In this document: one piece after another, positions 43,369-52,053 of the stretch
How positions within the stretch are numbered: position 1 is the first letter of the stretch
Layout: every line of letters begins with the position of its first letter
Notes under the pieces: model-generated
Databases searched by the model: none
What the model was told of the DNA's origin: nothing
The model's input: the letters and a program-made list of their open reading frames with translations, nothing else
Position numbers and translations under genes: made by a program
From: Timaviella obliquedivisa GSE-PSE-MK23-08B
Lineage (GTDB): Bacteria > Cyanobacteriota > Cyanobacteriia > Elainellales > Elainellaceae
DNA: 64,000 nucleotides
Assembly (NCBI GenBank): GCA_019358855.1
Contig: JAHHII010000001.1
Location: 186,001 to 250,000 of the forward strand
Reading direction: 5' to 3'

Positions 43369-44280
43369 TCAACGCCGCCTCTCACGTCGCAATTCGCTCA
43401 AGTAGTTTCCTGGATCTTGTGCCACCCAGCCCAAGTTTGAGTTCGTTCTCACTTCAAATTCCAAGCGAGAACTAGAGTTCTGCGCCGCTGCCGCCACAGT
43501 TCCTAGCTTGTCGCCTTGCTTCACCTTTTGCCCCGCCTGTACCACTACCTCTCCTAACAGGGCATAGCGCGTTTGGAAGCCCTGCTCATGGTTAACCACT
43601 ACCAGTTTGCCGTTATACTCCCTCTGCACCCCAGCAAACGCCACTGTTCCGTCACCCACTGCCAACACCGAAGTACCCGCAGCAGCTTCTAGCATCACGC
43701 CGTTGCTGTAGTCCACCTCACTGTTGGGTGAGTCAAGCTGCCAGCCAAAGTTCATCAAAATTTGAGCGGTTGCAGGCAAGGGATAACCCTTCAAAGGGCT
43801 GCTTGCAGTAGTATTACCCACGCTTTGATTAGGCGACCAATTAACACCCGGAATAAAGACCACTCTGGGCGAAGCTTGACAGCCATTGACCTCAAACAGC
43901 AAGTCGGCACGAACGTTGTAGGTTCGTGCCACATCTCGCCAAGTTTGCCCCGAAGGAACTTCGACCCGAATGCCATTGTAGGGAGGGATGGAAATCTCGG
44001 TGCCAATGGGCAGGCTGCCATCGCGCAAAACAGGGTTTAGACCAATGAGCGTGGCTGACAGGAGGTTGTAGCGCTGGGCAATGCTGGCTAGGGTTTCGCC
44101 AGAAGCGATTTTGTGACGAGTCAGACGCGATAAGGCGGCAGTAGGGCAAGTGGAAGCACTGGGCTGAGCAGAAGTGCCACCAGAACTGGGCTGAGCGATC
44201 GCCCTCAGCGGAGACACGATCGCCCAACCCATGATCAGAGCTAGCGAAACTAAGGGAAGGGAGCGAGGAAAAGGCATCAT
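43369..44280 (-). CDS. LysM-M23 protein with inactive metallopeptidase (LytM) domain
   Basis: 303 residues from the ATG at 44280: signal peptide (RSLPLVSLALIMGWAIVSPLRAIA), two LysM-like peptidoglycan-binding modules (HKIASGETLASIAQRYNLL, VPSGQTWRDVARTYNV), and a C-terminal M23/LytM fold. All zinc/catalytic positions are changed: HxGID reads SNGVM, the TxYxHL histidine is Leu (TRYALL), and HLHFEV reads RLEFEV. The fold is well kept (GTSVLAVGDGTVAFAG, GKLVVVNH). By analogy with NlpD/EnvC it probably activates an amidase instead of cutting peptidoglycan (inference). A GTG at 44355 is an alternative start. Confidence 0.87.
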   Translation of the reverse strand: MMPFPRSLPLVSLALIMGWAIVSPLRAIAQPSSGGTSAQPSASTCPTAALSRLTRHKIASGETLASIAQRYNLLSATLIGLNPVLRDGSLPIGTEISIPPYNGIRVEVPSGQTWRDVARTYNVRADLLFEVNGCQASPRVVFIPGVNWSPNQSVGNTTASSPLKGYPLPATAQILMNFGWQLDSPNSEVDYSNGVMLEAAAGTSVLAVGDGTVAFAGVQREYNGKLVVVNHEQGFQTRYALLGEVVVQAGQKVKQGDKLGTVAAAAQNSSSRLEFEVRTNSNLGWVAQDPGNYLSELRRERRR

Positions 44281-44620
44281 AGCGATTTTTCTACAAACGT
44301 TTAACAAGTTCTGAGCAAGCCGGAGGTTGCTCCTTTTTAACAAAGCTGGTTTCACAAAGCTGGTTTCACAAAGCTATGTGAAATGCGATTTAACAGTAGG
44401 ATTTAGTTTTAGTTACAGTAGAAGTAGAGCTTTTCTAACCCGATCTATTCTCTTCTAGCTGACGCACGACTTCCCTGTAGAAGTTCCATTTTAATGAAGA
44501 ATATCAGCGTTCGTTTTAGCGAAATGGGTCGTTAACCGTATACTAAAGCCATCTCTGCCCATCAACATGCGGACAGAATTTTTCTTCCTCTCATAACATC
44601 GCACTCCCTTACTAAAACCT
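44281..44620. other. 340-base divergent intergenic region between the LysM-M23 gene and the HtrA protease
   Basis: AT-rich and presumably carries both promoters. It contains a 14-bp tandem repeat (44341-44368). No RNA gene, riboswitch or clear terminator recognised. Confidence 0.45.
44341..44368. repeat. 14-bp tandem repeat
   Basis: CAAAGCTGGTTTCA occurs twice perfectly (44341-44354, 44355-44368), followed by a partial third unit CAAAGCT. Confidence 0.9.
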
Positions 44621-45832
44621 ATGGGCTTTTCATTGAAGCAAGCTGGCATTTACGCAGCCTTTCTGGCATTGGGCGGGGGCGTTGGCTGGGCAGGTAGCCA
44701 ATCAATGCGATCGCCTCAAATGTCGCCTGTTGCATCAACACCCGCCGAATCGCCGAGCTACCGTCCGGTTCAAACCACCTCCATGCCACCGCTTGCCGCC
44801 CCTACTACTCCTACTAGCAACAATTTTATTGCGGCAGCGGTCAAAAAAGTGGGTGCAGCAGTGGTTCGCATTGACTCCTCTCGTACTGTGAGTCAACTGC
44901 CTGACTCGTTCCAAAATCCGCTTTTAGATCGTTTCTTTGGGCAAGACTTTGAGCCACCCCCAGATAATGTTGAACAAGGCACGGGCTCAGGATTTATTAT
45001 TAGTGCCGATGGTCGATTGATTACCAATGCCCATGTGGTGCAGGGAGCGGATACGGTTACCGTGACCTTGAAAGATGGGCGCACGTTTAAAGGCAGAGTT
45101 TTGGGGGCTGACCCAGTTACGGATGTGGCGGCGGTTAAAATTGATGGCACCGCCCTACCAACCATAGTGTTGGGGAACTCGGCAAACCTGATCCCTGGAG
45201 AATGGGCGATCGCCATTGGCAACCCGCTTGGCTTAGACAATACGGTCACGGCTGGCATTATTAGTGCCATTGGTCGCTCTAGCTCAGAAGTCGGCATTGC
45301 CGATCGTCGGGTTCGCTTCATTCAAACCGATGCAGCCATTAACCCCGGCAACTCAGGCGGTCCCTTGCTCAATGATCAGGGCGAGGTGATTGGGATTAAC
45401 ACTGCCATTCGTGCCAATGCTCAGGGTTTAGGCTTTGCCATTCCCATTGAAACAGGGCAACGCATCGCCCAACAGCTTTTTGAGACGGGCAAAGCTGAAC
45501 ATCCCTATCTGGGCGTTCAAATGATGGATTTGACAGCAGAGGCGCGCGATCGGCTGAAGCAAGATCCAAGTATCAAGTTCTCAGTCACTGCCGATCGCGG
45601 TGTCCTTGTCATTCAAGCGATCGCCAATGCACCTGCTGCGATGGCAGGCATCCGCTCAGGAGACGTAATTTTAAAGGTCAATAACGTTGAAATTAACGCT
45701 GCCTCAGAGGTTCAAGACCAAATTGAGAAAACTCGCATTGGCGAGACTGTGGCGATCGAAGTTCAGCGCGGCAACGATAAAAAGATTATTCAGGTTAAGC
45801 CGATCGCTTATCCGGCTGACCAAGCAAGATAA
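44621..45832 (+). CDS. HtrA/DegP-type serine protease with PDZ domain (HhoA/HhoB/HtrA group)
   Basis: 403 residues. An N-terminal hydrophobic segment (AGIYAAFLALGGGVGWAG) is a signal/anchor, so the enzyme works in the periplasm or lumen. The trypsin-like triad is complete: His 138 (NAHVV), Asp 168 (VTDVAAVKI), Ser 245 (GNSGGPL). One PDZ domain follows (GVLVIQAIANAPAAMAGIRSGDVILKVN). It degrades misfolded or damaged envelope proteins and is important in light and heat stress in cyanobacteria. The particular paralogue cannot be told. Confidence 0.95.
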   Translation: MGFSLKQAGIYAAFLALGGGVGWAGSQSMRSPQMSPVASTPAESPSYRPVQTTSMPPLAAPTTPTSNNFIAAAVKKVGAAVVRIDSSRTVSQLPDSFQNPLLDRFFGQDFEPPPDNVEQGTGSGFIISADGRLITNAHVVQGADTVTVTLKDGRTFKGRVLGADPVTDVAAVKIDGTALPTIVLGNSANLIPGEWAIAIGNPLGLDNTVTAGIISAIGRSSSEVGIADRRVRFIQTDAAINPGNSGGPLLNDQGEVIGINTAIRANAQGLGFAIPIETGQRIAQQLFETGKAEHPYLGVQMMDLTAEARDRLKQDPSIKFSVTADRGVLVIQAIANAPAAMAGIRSGDVILKVNNVEINAASEVQDQIEKTRIGETVAIEVQRGNDKKIIQVKPIAYPADQAR

Positions 45833-45863
45833 GCAAGTAGCCCTCTGTTTTCAGCGCTAGTCC

Positions 45864-46229
45864 TTACCCTTCGTCAAAATTCTCGTTAGGTTCAATGCTT
45901 AAAGAGATAGAGCTGCGCACGCTTGCCTCTAGCTCCATGCGTTGCTCCATCCGCCGAAGGAAGTAGCCCGTCATCATGGCAGAAGCCAGCAAACCTGCCA
46001 AATTCTCGCGATCGGTCGTAATTTGGACATTGAAAACTTCTGAAGGCAGAACGCCCACTAACCCCTGTACGTTTTGAGAAATAATTTGCTTAATCTCCGG
46101 GCTAACTGACTTAGCAACCCGTGCCAGAACCTCTGGAGACTGGTGCTGAAGGTATTTCAACAACTGGTTTGCCTGACTTTCTTCAGCATCTTCACCGAAG
46201 AAATCAAAGTTGTCAGGGTTAAATACCAT
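45864..46229 (-). CDS. DUF760 family protein
   Basis: 121-residue DUF760 protein, a family shared by cyanobacteria and plastids and of unknown function. Seen: LLKYLQHQSPEVLARVAKSVSPEIKQIISQNVQGLVGVLPSEVFNVQI and LASAMMTGYFLRRMEQRMELE, both family hallmarks. Soluble, helical. Converges with the HtrA gene. Confidence 0.88.
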   Translation of the reverse strand: MVFNPDNFDFFGEDAEESQANQLLKYLQHQSPEVLARVAKSVSPEIKQIISQNVQGLVGVLPSEVFNVQITTDRENLAGLLASAMMTGYFLRRMEQRMELEASVRSSISLSIEPNENFDEG

Positions 46230-46472
46230 AGCAGCCCCTAGTTCCTAATGTTCTCAACAATTGCTTCAAATTCTTCACCATTGTTACATCATGCCTGCGA
46301 ATGTGACCACTCGATATTCCACTTTCTTTGAAGAGAAGTTCAATAACAGGGCTTGGAATACTAACAGCGCCTCAACTTTTCTGTTATCTTCACTCACGGG
46401 CATTGATTTCCCAACTTGCGCCCCAACTGCGCTATAACTTCGTAAGTTAAAGTCTTGCAACTCGTGCAACTC

Positions 46473-47174
46473 ATGTCCGATCGCCCCAACACTCGTGAAA
46501 ACCGCGATGTTTCGCTTATCAAGTCTGCTCCCTTCTTTGCAGACCTGAACGATGCCTCCATAGATCAAGCCACCGCCCATGCGGTGATTCGCAGCCATCC
46601 TGCAAATCAGGTGATCTTGCTGGAGAATGATTGGGGTAGCTCGGTCTACTTCATTTTGGAAGGCTGGGTGAAAATTCGCACCTATAACTTAGACGGCAAA
46701 GAAGTCACGCTTAATATTCTAGGGAAAGGCGAAGTTTTTGGTGAAATGGCTCCTCTCGATGAAGCCCCTCGCTCTACCGATGTCATGACTCTGGTACCCA
46801 CCATTATTGCCAACGTTCCTGCCCAAGACTTTGTTCACCTCTTGAGCATTGAGGCACAGGCAGGCATTCGGTTGGCGAAGCTAATGGCACGAAGGCTGCG
46901 TCAGGTCAATCGGCGGCTGCGCTTGCGCGAGTCGGATAGTACGTCGCGGGTGGCAGATGTGCTGTTGTTTTTGGCAGATGGACAGGGCATTCATGGGGAT
47001 CAGGGCATTGAAATTCCTAACTTGCCCCACCGCGAACTAAGTAGTCTCAGTGGCTTGGCGCGGGAAACCGTCACACGGGTGCTGAGCAAACTAGAGAAGA
47101 AGGGTTTAATCCAAAGAAATCAAGATATTCTATGCATTCCCAGTGCGGCTGCCCTAGAAAAGATCATGGTTTAG
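46473..47174 (+). CDS. Crp/Fnr-family transcriptional regulator
   Basis: 233 residues: an N-terminal cyclic-nucleotide-binding beta-barrel (PANQVILLENDWGSSVYFILEGWVKI, GKGEVFGEMAPLDEAPRSTDV) and a C-terminal HTH (LPHRELSSLSGLARETVTRVLSKLEKKGLI). It is not NtcA: the recognition helix and barrel differ. The barrel keeps a GE...RS(T) pattern close to the cAMP-binding type, so nucleotide binding is possible. The ATG at 46473 is chosen over an upstream TTG. Confidence 0.9.
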   Translation: MSDRPNTRENRDVSLIKSAPFFADLNDASIDQATAHAVIRSHPANQVILLENDWGSSVYFILEGWVKIRTYNLDGKEVTLNILGKGEVFGEMAPLDEAPRSTDVMTLVPTIIANVPAQDFVHLLSIEAQAGIRLAKLMARRLRQVNRRLRLRESDSTSRVADVLLFLADGQGIHGDQGIEIPNLPHRELSSLSGLARETVTRVLSKLEKKGLIQRNQDILCIPSAAALEKIMV

Positions 47175-47178
47175 CTTT

Positions 47179-47214
47179 AGGATTTTTGATTTTGCTTGAG
47201 GATTTTTGATTTTG
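47179..47214. repeat. 20-bp period direct repeat
   Basis: AGGATTTTTGATTTTG occurs at 47179-47194 and 47199-47214, just after the Crp-family gene; T-rich and possibly part of its 3' end signals. Confidence 0.8.
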
Positions 47215-47319
47215 TATGATGTAGATTTTTGTACGACGTAGGTATAGATACAAATAGATGGAGACCTGGGCATTATGGAGTAGCCCAGAGGAAATTCATA
47301 GAAGAGCGAGAATGACTCC

Positions 47320-47592
47320 ATGTTCCCTATAGTCGTCCATGAAGCAACTGTTCGCGTGTTTAACTACTATTTTGAAGGACAAATTTGCCAAGGCATGTGC
47401 TGCTTTAGGAAATTTTATAGGCTTGTAAACACCTTCAGCCGACGCGATCGCTCTCAAGCCTGTACTACAGCCCAAGCTCTGAGCCATGAAGAAGAGCAAG
47501 CCGTGATTACAGCATCCGACCAATTCTATAAAGTTTGGCTTGAAATCCGCTCTTCTGTTGAATCTGAAGAAGGATCGGTGTTAGACAGCTAA
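47320..47592 (+). CDS. conserved small protein of unknown function
   Basis: 90 residues (MFPIVVHEATVRVFNYYFEGQIC...). The composition is protein-like: basic, aromatic N-terminal half and acidic C-terminal tail, with segments FRKFYRLVNTF and KVWLEIRSS that look like a small conserved cyanobacterial family. No named domain. It overlaps the end of urtE by 12 bases, convergently. Confidence 0.55.
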   Translation: MFPIVVHEATVRVFNYYFEGQICQGMCCFRKFYRLVNTFSRRDRSQACTTAQALSHEEEQAVITASDQFYKVWLEIRSSVESEEGSVLDS

Positions 47593-48333
47593 GAAACGCT
47601 GAATCACTTCATTGCTGAGTTCATGAGTTGCCCCCGAAGCCACAATGCCGCCTTTTTGCATGGCGTAATACCAATCGGCTTGCCGCACAAAGTGCAGGTG
47701 CTGTTCTACTAACAGAACTGAAATGCCAGTCGTTGCGACAATTTTTCGTACGGCAGATTCAATATCTAAAATAATAGAAGGTTGAATTCCTTCGGTCGGC
47801 TCATCTAAAACCAAGAGTTGCGGCTTACCCATCAGGGCACGAGCGATCGCCAATTGCTGCTGCTGCCCCCCGCTCAAGTCGCCGCCCATCCGTGACAACA
47901 TCGTCTCGAGGACAGGGAATAGCTCAAAAATTTCGTCGGGAACGACCTGCGTATTGTGAGGGCGATCGGCTCTAGCTTCATAGCCCAACAGCAGATTCTC
48001 TTTGACCGTTAAGCGGGGAATCACCTCACGACCCTGAGGAACATAACCAATGCCAATGCGAGCCCGTTGGTCGGGGCGCTTGGCTAGAATTCCTTGCCCA
48101 TTAAACACCAAATTGCCACTACGGGGTTTCAGCAAACCCATGATAGTTTTGAGCAGAGTGGTTTTCCCTACGCCATTTCGCCCAATTAGGCAGACCATTT
48201 TCCCTTTCGGTACGCTTAAATCAACATTACGAAGAATATGGCTTTCGCCGTAATAAACATTTAGCCCCGATACTTGCAGCATAGAGGCAGTATCAGCAGG
48301 AGAAGTCAGGGTGACAGAATTAAGTTGGGTCAT
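47581..48333 (-). CDS. urtE: urea ABC transporter ATP-binding protein UrtE
   Basis: 250-residue branched-chain-type (LivF-like) ATPase: Walker A GRNGVGKTTLL, signature LSGGQQQQLAIARALM, Walker B LLVLDEPTEGIQPSI. Hydrolyses ATP for urea import together with UrtD. It is the last gene of the urt cluster and is separated from urtD by a 219-base gap that contains element copy 3, so its transcription may be weakened or changed. Confidence 0.94.
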   Translation of the reverse strand: MTQLNSVTLTSPADTASMLQVSGLNVYYGESHILRNVDLSVPKGKMVCLIGRNGVGKTTLLKTIMGLLKPRSGNLVFNGQGILAKRPDQRARIGIGYVPQGREVIPRLTVKENLLLGYEARADRPHNTQVVPDEIFELFPVLETMLSRMGGDLSGGQQQQLAIARALMGKPQLLVLDEPTEGIQPSIILDIESAVRKIVATTGISVLLVEQHLHFVRQADWYYAMQKGGIVASGATHELSNEVIQRFLAV

Positions 48334-48403
48334 GGTGGAGTAGAAAGAAGATGAGAACGATTTTTAAGGGGATCATTTTTGAGGAACTCTTTAATGACGC
48401 TTA

Positions 48404-48552
48404 GGGAGTTGCAATTAAATAACGCTCCGAACCGCCCCCTAAATCCCCCATTTTGGGGGACTTCCGAACCTTTCAAAGTCCCCCAAAATGGGGGATTTAG
48501 GGGGCTGAAAAGTCAATGCATTTCACTGGTGTTTTATTTTCACGCAACTCCC
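48404..48552. mobile_element. 149-bp non-autonomous palindromic element (MITE-like), copy 3, different termini
   Basis: Same core as copies 1 and 2 (CCCCCTAAATCCCCCATTTT... and its complement), same total length, but the ends are GGGAGTTGC (9-bp perfect inverted repeat, then AT-rich). TTA flanks both sides (48401-48403 and 48553-48555). The right-hand TTA is the urtD stop codon on the minus strand. Lies inside the urt operon. Confidence 0.85.
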
Positions 48553-49326
48553 TTAGTTTAAAATCATTACCTCTTCATGTCCCGCCTCCTGTCCCAAATA
48601 CACCTCAATGACTCGGGGATCGACCTGAACCTTGTCGAATGCCCCTTCGCACAGCACAGATCCTTGGTGCAAAACCGTGACCGAACCTTGGGCAATTTGG
48701 CGGACAAACTCCATATCATGTTCAATCACAATGACAGAGTGACTTTCGGCAAGTGAAAGAAGTAGCTCGCCTGTCTTTTCGGTTTCTTCATCCGTGAGTC
48801 CAGCGACAGGTTCGTCTACGAGTAACAAATCAGGAGATTGAGCCACCAACATCCCAATTTCTAACCATTGCTTTTCGCCATGGGAAAGAAGATTTGCCGA
48901 CAGGTCAGATTTATGAGTTAAACCAATAGTTTGCAATAATCCAGATACCGTACGACGCTCGGCAGAGGGAACGGGTTTAAACAAGCTGCTAAACACGTCT
49001 TTTTTACGGTTGCAGGCAAGCTCCAAATTTTCGCGAGGAGTCAAGTTAAGATAAACGCGGGGAGTTTGAAACTTTCGCCCCACACCCATCCGGGCAATTT
49101 CGTGTTCAGAGCGCGATCGCAAGTTCCGCCCTTTAAATAACACTCTACCCTGAGTTGGCTTTGTCTTACCTGTAATGATATCTAGAAAAGTCGTCTTACC
49201 GGCTCCGTTAGGGCCAATAATGACCCTAAGTTCCCCTGTATCCAAACTAAAGTTCAAATTATTGAGCGCCTTGAATCCATCAAAGCTGACCGTCAAATTT
49301 TCAATCTCTAAGATTTTCTGGCTCAT
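48553..49326 (-). CDS. urtD: urea ABC transporter ATP-binding protein UrtD
   Basis: 257-residue LivG-like ATPase: Walker A GPNGAGKTTFLD, signature LSHGEKQWLEIGML (the H-for-G variant usual in UrtD/LivG), Walker B LLLVDEPVAGLTDEE. Starts 3 bases after the urtC stop. Its TAA stop is the target duplication of element copy 3. Confidence 0.95.
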   Translation of the reverse strand: MSQKILEIENLTVSFDGFKALNNLNFSLDTGELRVIIGPNGAGKTTFLDIITGKTKPTQGRVLFKGRNLRSRSEHEIARMGVGRKFQTPRVYLNLTPRENLELACNRKKDVFSSLFKPVPSAERRTVSGLLQTIGLTHKSDLSANLLSHGEKQWLEIGMLVAQSPDLLLVDEPVAGLTDEETEKTGELLLSLAESHSVIVIEHDMEFVRQIAQGSVTVLHQGSVLCEGAFDKVQVDPRVIEVYLGQEAGHEEVMILN

Positions 49327-49329
49327 GGT

Positions 49330-50502
49330 CTAGTCCTTGAATTGACTGCGTTCATACTGGGTTTCGGGATCTTCTTCAAGGCTGGGATAGGTAACTGCTT
49401 GACGCTGTCCCTTAAGGAACTTGAACGCATTAGCACCCTCAGTTCGGAACCAGCCTAAAATGCCATTGGGCAGAAACATCACCACGACCAAGAACAACCC
49501 GCCCTGAAAGAATAACCAGATATCGGGAAATTTAATGCTCAAAAGGCTCTTAGCAAAGTTAACCACTAATGCTCCTAGAATGGCTCCGACCAGCGTTGCT
49601 CGTCCGCCCACTGCGACCCAAATCACCATTTCAATGGAAAAAGCAATGTTCATGGTTCCAGGCGAGATGATGCCAGTTTGAATGGTGTACAGTGCGCCGG
49701 ATATGCCCGCCAGTGCTCCAGAAATCGCAAATACCAGCACCTTAAAGCCCGTAGGATTGTAGCCTGTGAACCTTAGCCTAGGTTCGTCATCGCGGATTGC
49801 CACTAGCAGCCGTCCGAAGCGCCCACTGGTCAACCAACGACATAAGCCATAAGCCAACACTAACAAAACGATGGTGGCGACGTAAAAATAGTATTGAGGA
49901 ACAAACTTATTAACGTCGTACCCTAGCAAAGTTTTAAAGTCGGTTAACCCGTTGGTGCCGTTGAACATCTTAAGCTGACCATTAAAGAAATTAAAGAAGA
50001 TAATGGTGGTCGCCTGAGTCAAAATTGAGAAATAAACGCCTCGAATTCGATTACGAAAAATTAGGTAGCCCAGAACTCCTGCCACGATTCCGGGCACCAG
50101 AAAAATGGCTAATGCAGTAAAGGGAAAAGAGGCGAAAGGTGCCCAAAACCAAGGTAGTTTTTCGACTCCATACAAAGACATGAATTCGGGCAGCGGACTG
50201 CCAGCGCTTGCTGGAATCTGCATCTTCAGATGCATGGCTAGAGCGTAACCGCCTAAGGTGAAGAGGACACCATGCCCTAAGCTGAGTAGCCCGGTGTAGC
50301 CCCAAATTAAGTCAATGCCCAACGCTACGATCGCCAATGCCAAAAACCGTCCCATTGAGTTAAGCCAAAACCCTGGCAATACTCGCGGCACAACAATGAT
50401 AAAGAATAGGGCGATCGCCGCGACAATGGCGACTTCAACCCAAGGCGATCGCGCCTTCGTTTCACTAATACTGCGGCGCACCTCGGCTAGCTGCACAGAC
50501 AT
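49330..50502 (-). CDS. urtC: urea ABC transporter permease UrtC
   Basis: 390-residue LivM-type permease with about ten membrane helices. Hallmarks: LIWGYTGLLSLGHGVLFTLGGYA, RDDEPRLRFTGYNPTGFK and GRATLVGAILGALVVN. The N-terminal ~25 residues and the C-terminal ~40 are cytoplasmic. It pairs with UrtB to form the urea channel. Confidence 0.95.
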   Translation of the reverse strand: MSVQLAEVRRSISETKARSPWVEVAIVAAIALFFIIVVPRVLPGFWLNSMGRFLALAIVALGIDLIWGYTGLLSLGHGVLFTLGGYALAMHLKMQIPASAGSPLPEFMSLYGVEKLPWFWAPFASFPFTALAIFLVPGIVAGVLGYLIFRNRIRGVYFSILTQATTIIFFNFFNGQLKMFNGTNGLTDFKTLLGYDVNKFVPQYYFYVATIVLLVLAYGLCRWLTSGRFGRLLVAIRDDEPRLRFTGYNPTGFKVLVFAISGALAGISGALYTIQTGIISPGTMNIAFSIEMVIWVAVGGRATLVGAILGALVVNFAKSLLSIKFPDIWLFFQGGLFLVVVMFLPNGILGWFRTEGANAFKFLKGQRQAVTYPSLEEDPETQYERSQFKD

Positions 50503-50532
50503 GATGATAGTTCCTTAATAACGAGTTTGGAT

Positions 50533-51753
50533 TTAAGCATCTACCGATCGCCCCTTTTGGGGGAACAGTCCAGCCGGACGGAATTGGAGAAATACTACAA
50601 TCAAGACAAACACCAGAACGGTTGCCATGCTGGTATCGCCAAAGAAAGTAAAAAAGTCAGAAATGGGCGCAAATTGGCTGGTCAACGGCACCAAAATTTT
50701 TGCGCCAATCACATAGTTCAGAACACCGATCGTCATCGCGCCGACAATCGCACCCACCAGTTTACCAACGCCACCCACGACGACCACCATGAATGTGTTG
50801 ACGATGTAAACCTGCCCTGTGTTAGGCCCTACCGATCCCAGTAGGCTAACGGCGCATCCTGCTACACCTGCCAACCCCGAACCGATGGCAAACGTTAGAG
50901 CATCTACCTTTTCAGTAGAAATTCCCAGGCAAGCACTCATTGTTCGGTTTTGAGTGACCGATCGAATGCGAAGTCCCCAAGGCGATCGCTGTAAGAACTG
51001 ATAAATGCCTAGCACGCATATTACCGTCAGCACCATGATAAACATGCGGGTATAGGGCAACTGGAAATTACCCATTGGCAACCCTCCTCGCAGCCATGCA
51101 GGAGCGGTAACATCAACGTTCTGCGCCCCAAACCATGGCTTAGTCACTGCCAGTTTGTAGGTGCTGCTGAGGATAGAGCCTACTACCAGAGAGATGGCGG
51201 CTGAGAGGGGAAGCAGAAGCGCAATCGCCCCTTTACGGATGCGATCGAAGTCACGACGCTGTTTGAGCAAAGCCATGCCACCCAAAAACAGCAGGCAAAA
51301 CACAACCATTCCAGCAACCATTACCCAACTAACGCTGCGCACAAACTGTTGCAAAATCAGGCTAACGCCCCAAGTTGCCAACAAAGTTTCTAGAGGTCGC
51401 CCATACAAATAGCGAATAACCCCTCGCTCTAGAATTAAACCCATCAGCGCTCCGACCAGAAACGCCGCAATGAGGGCAAAGAAAATGTAGCTGCCAAAAA
51501 CATACTCCCCTACTCCAGGCAGTTGTTTGAAGGGCTTAAAAATATTTTGAACCACAAAGGTTGTGTAAGCGCCAAGCATCATTAGCTCGCCGTGAGCCAT
51601 GTTGATCACGCCCATTAATCCAAAAACAATTGCCAGCCCTAACGCTGACAAAAGCAGGATCGAGCCAATGCTCAAGCCGCTGAAAATGCCATCTAAAATA
51701 CTGGGTAACAAAAGTCTCTCCCTGGTTAACGCCCTGATCCAAGCATAGTTCAT
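50533..51753 (-). CDS. urtB: urea ABC transporter permease UrtB
   Basis: 406-residue LivH-type permease: FGLMGVINMAHGELMMLGAYTTFV, ATWGVSLILQQFVR, RTMSACLGISTEKVDALTFAIGSGLAG and VVVGGVGKLVGAIVGAM are typical of UrtB. Longer than LivH through an internal loop, as usual in UrtB. It starts 300 bases after urtA, leaving room for an intergenic hairpin. Confidence 0.95.
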   Translation of the reverse strand: MNYAWIRALTRERLLLPSILDGIFSGLSIGSILLLSALGLAIVFGLMGVINMAHGELMMLGAYTTFVVQNIFKPFKQLPGVGEYVFGSYIFFALIAAFLVGALMGLILERGVIRYLYGRPLETLLATWGVSLILQQFVRSVSWVMVAGMVVFCLLFLGGMALLKQRRDFDRIRKGAIALLLPLSAAISLVVGSILSSTYKLAVTKPWFGAQNVDVTAPAWLRGGLPMGNFQLPYTRMFIMVLTVICVLGIYQFLQRSPWGLRIRSVTQNRTMSACLGISTEKVDALTFAIGSGLAGVAGCAVSLLGSVGPNTGQVYIVNTFMVVVVGGVGKLVGAIVGAMTIGVLNYVIGAKILVPLTSQFAPISDFFTFFGDTSMATVLVFVLIVVFLQFRPAGLFPQKGRSVDA

Positions 51754-52053
51754 CCCGAGGTACTCATTCTGTGTAAAAAGCTTCTGAAGTCATTCTGAGC
51801 GATCGGCTCCTCACATTTCCAACCTCTGGCAGACGAAAGGAAAAACGCAATTCTTTGCCCATTCATCCGACTCAAGATTTTTCAAAACTTTTGGGCTAGT
51901 CGATCTGAAGTCACAACGTATCTCAAATAGTGTCACAGAACCAAAATATTGCGGTTTAATTTGCTCTACCCAGAGTAGCGGTCGTAATTCTAAAGCTGTT
52001 CTTAGAACAGCCCTAACTCTGTTCAAAGTCAAAGGCTGTCCTAGTAAATCGTT
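51754..52053 (-). other. 300-base urtA-urtB intergenic region with hairpin
   Basis: No gene is convincing here. On the minus strand GCTGTTC (52011-52005) pairs with GAACAGC (52001-51995) around TAA, about 43 bases after the urtA stop; the following sequence is TTTAGAATT. Such hairpins between a binding-protein gene and its permeases often stabilise the upstream mRNA or terminate part of the transcripts. Confidence 0.45.

Noticed and set aside
46473-47174. Crp-family regulator considered as NtcA
   Set aside because: The barrel and recognition helix (HRELSSLSGLARETVTRVL) do not match NtcA, despite the neighbouring NtcA-controlled urea genes.
51811-52032. 73-codon minus-strand frame between urtA and urtB
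   Set aside because: No ribosome-binding site, no recognisable domain, and it covers the intergenic hairpin; treated as non-coding.
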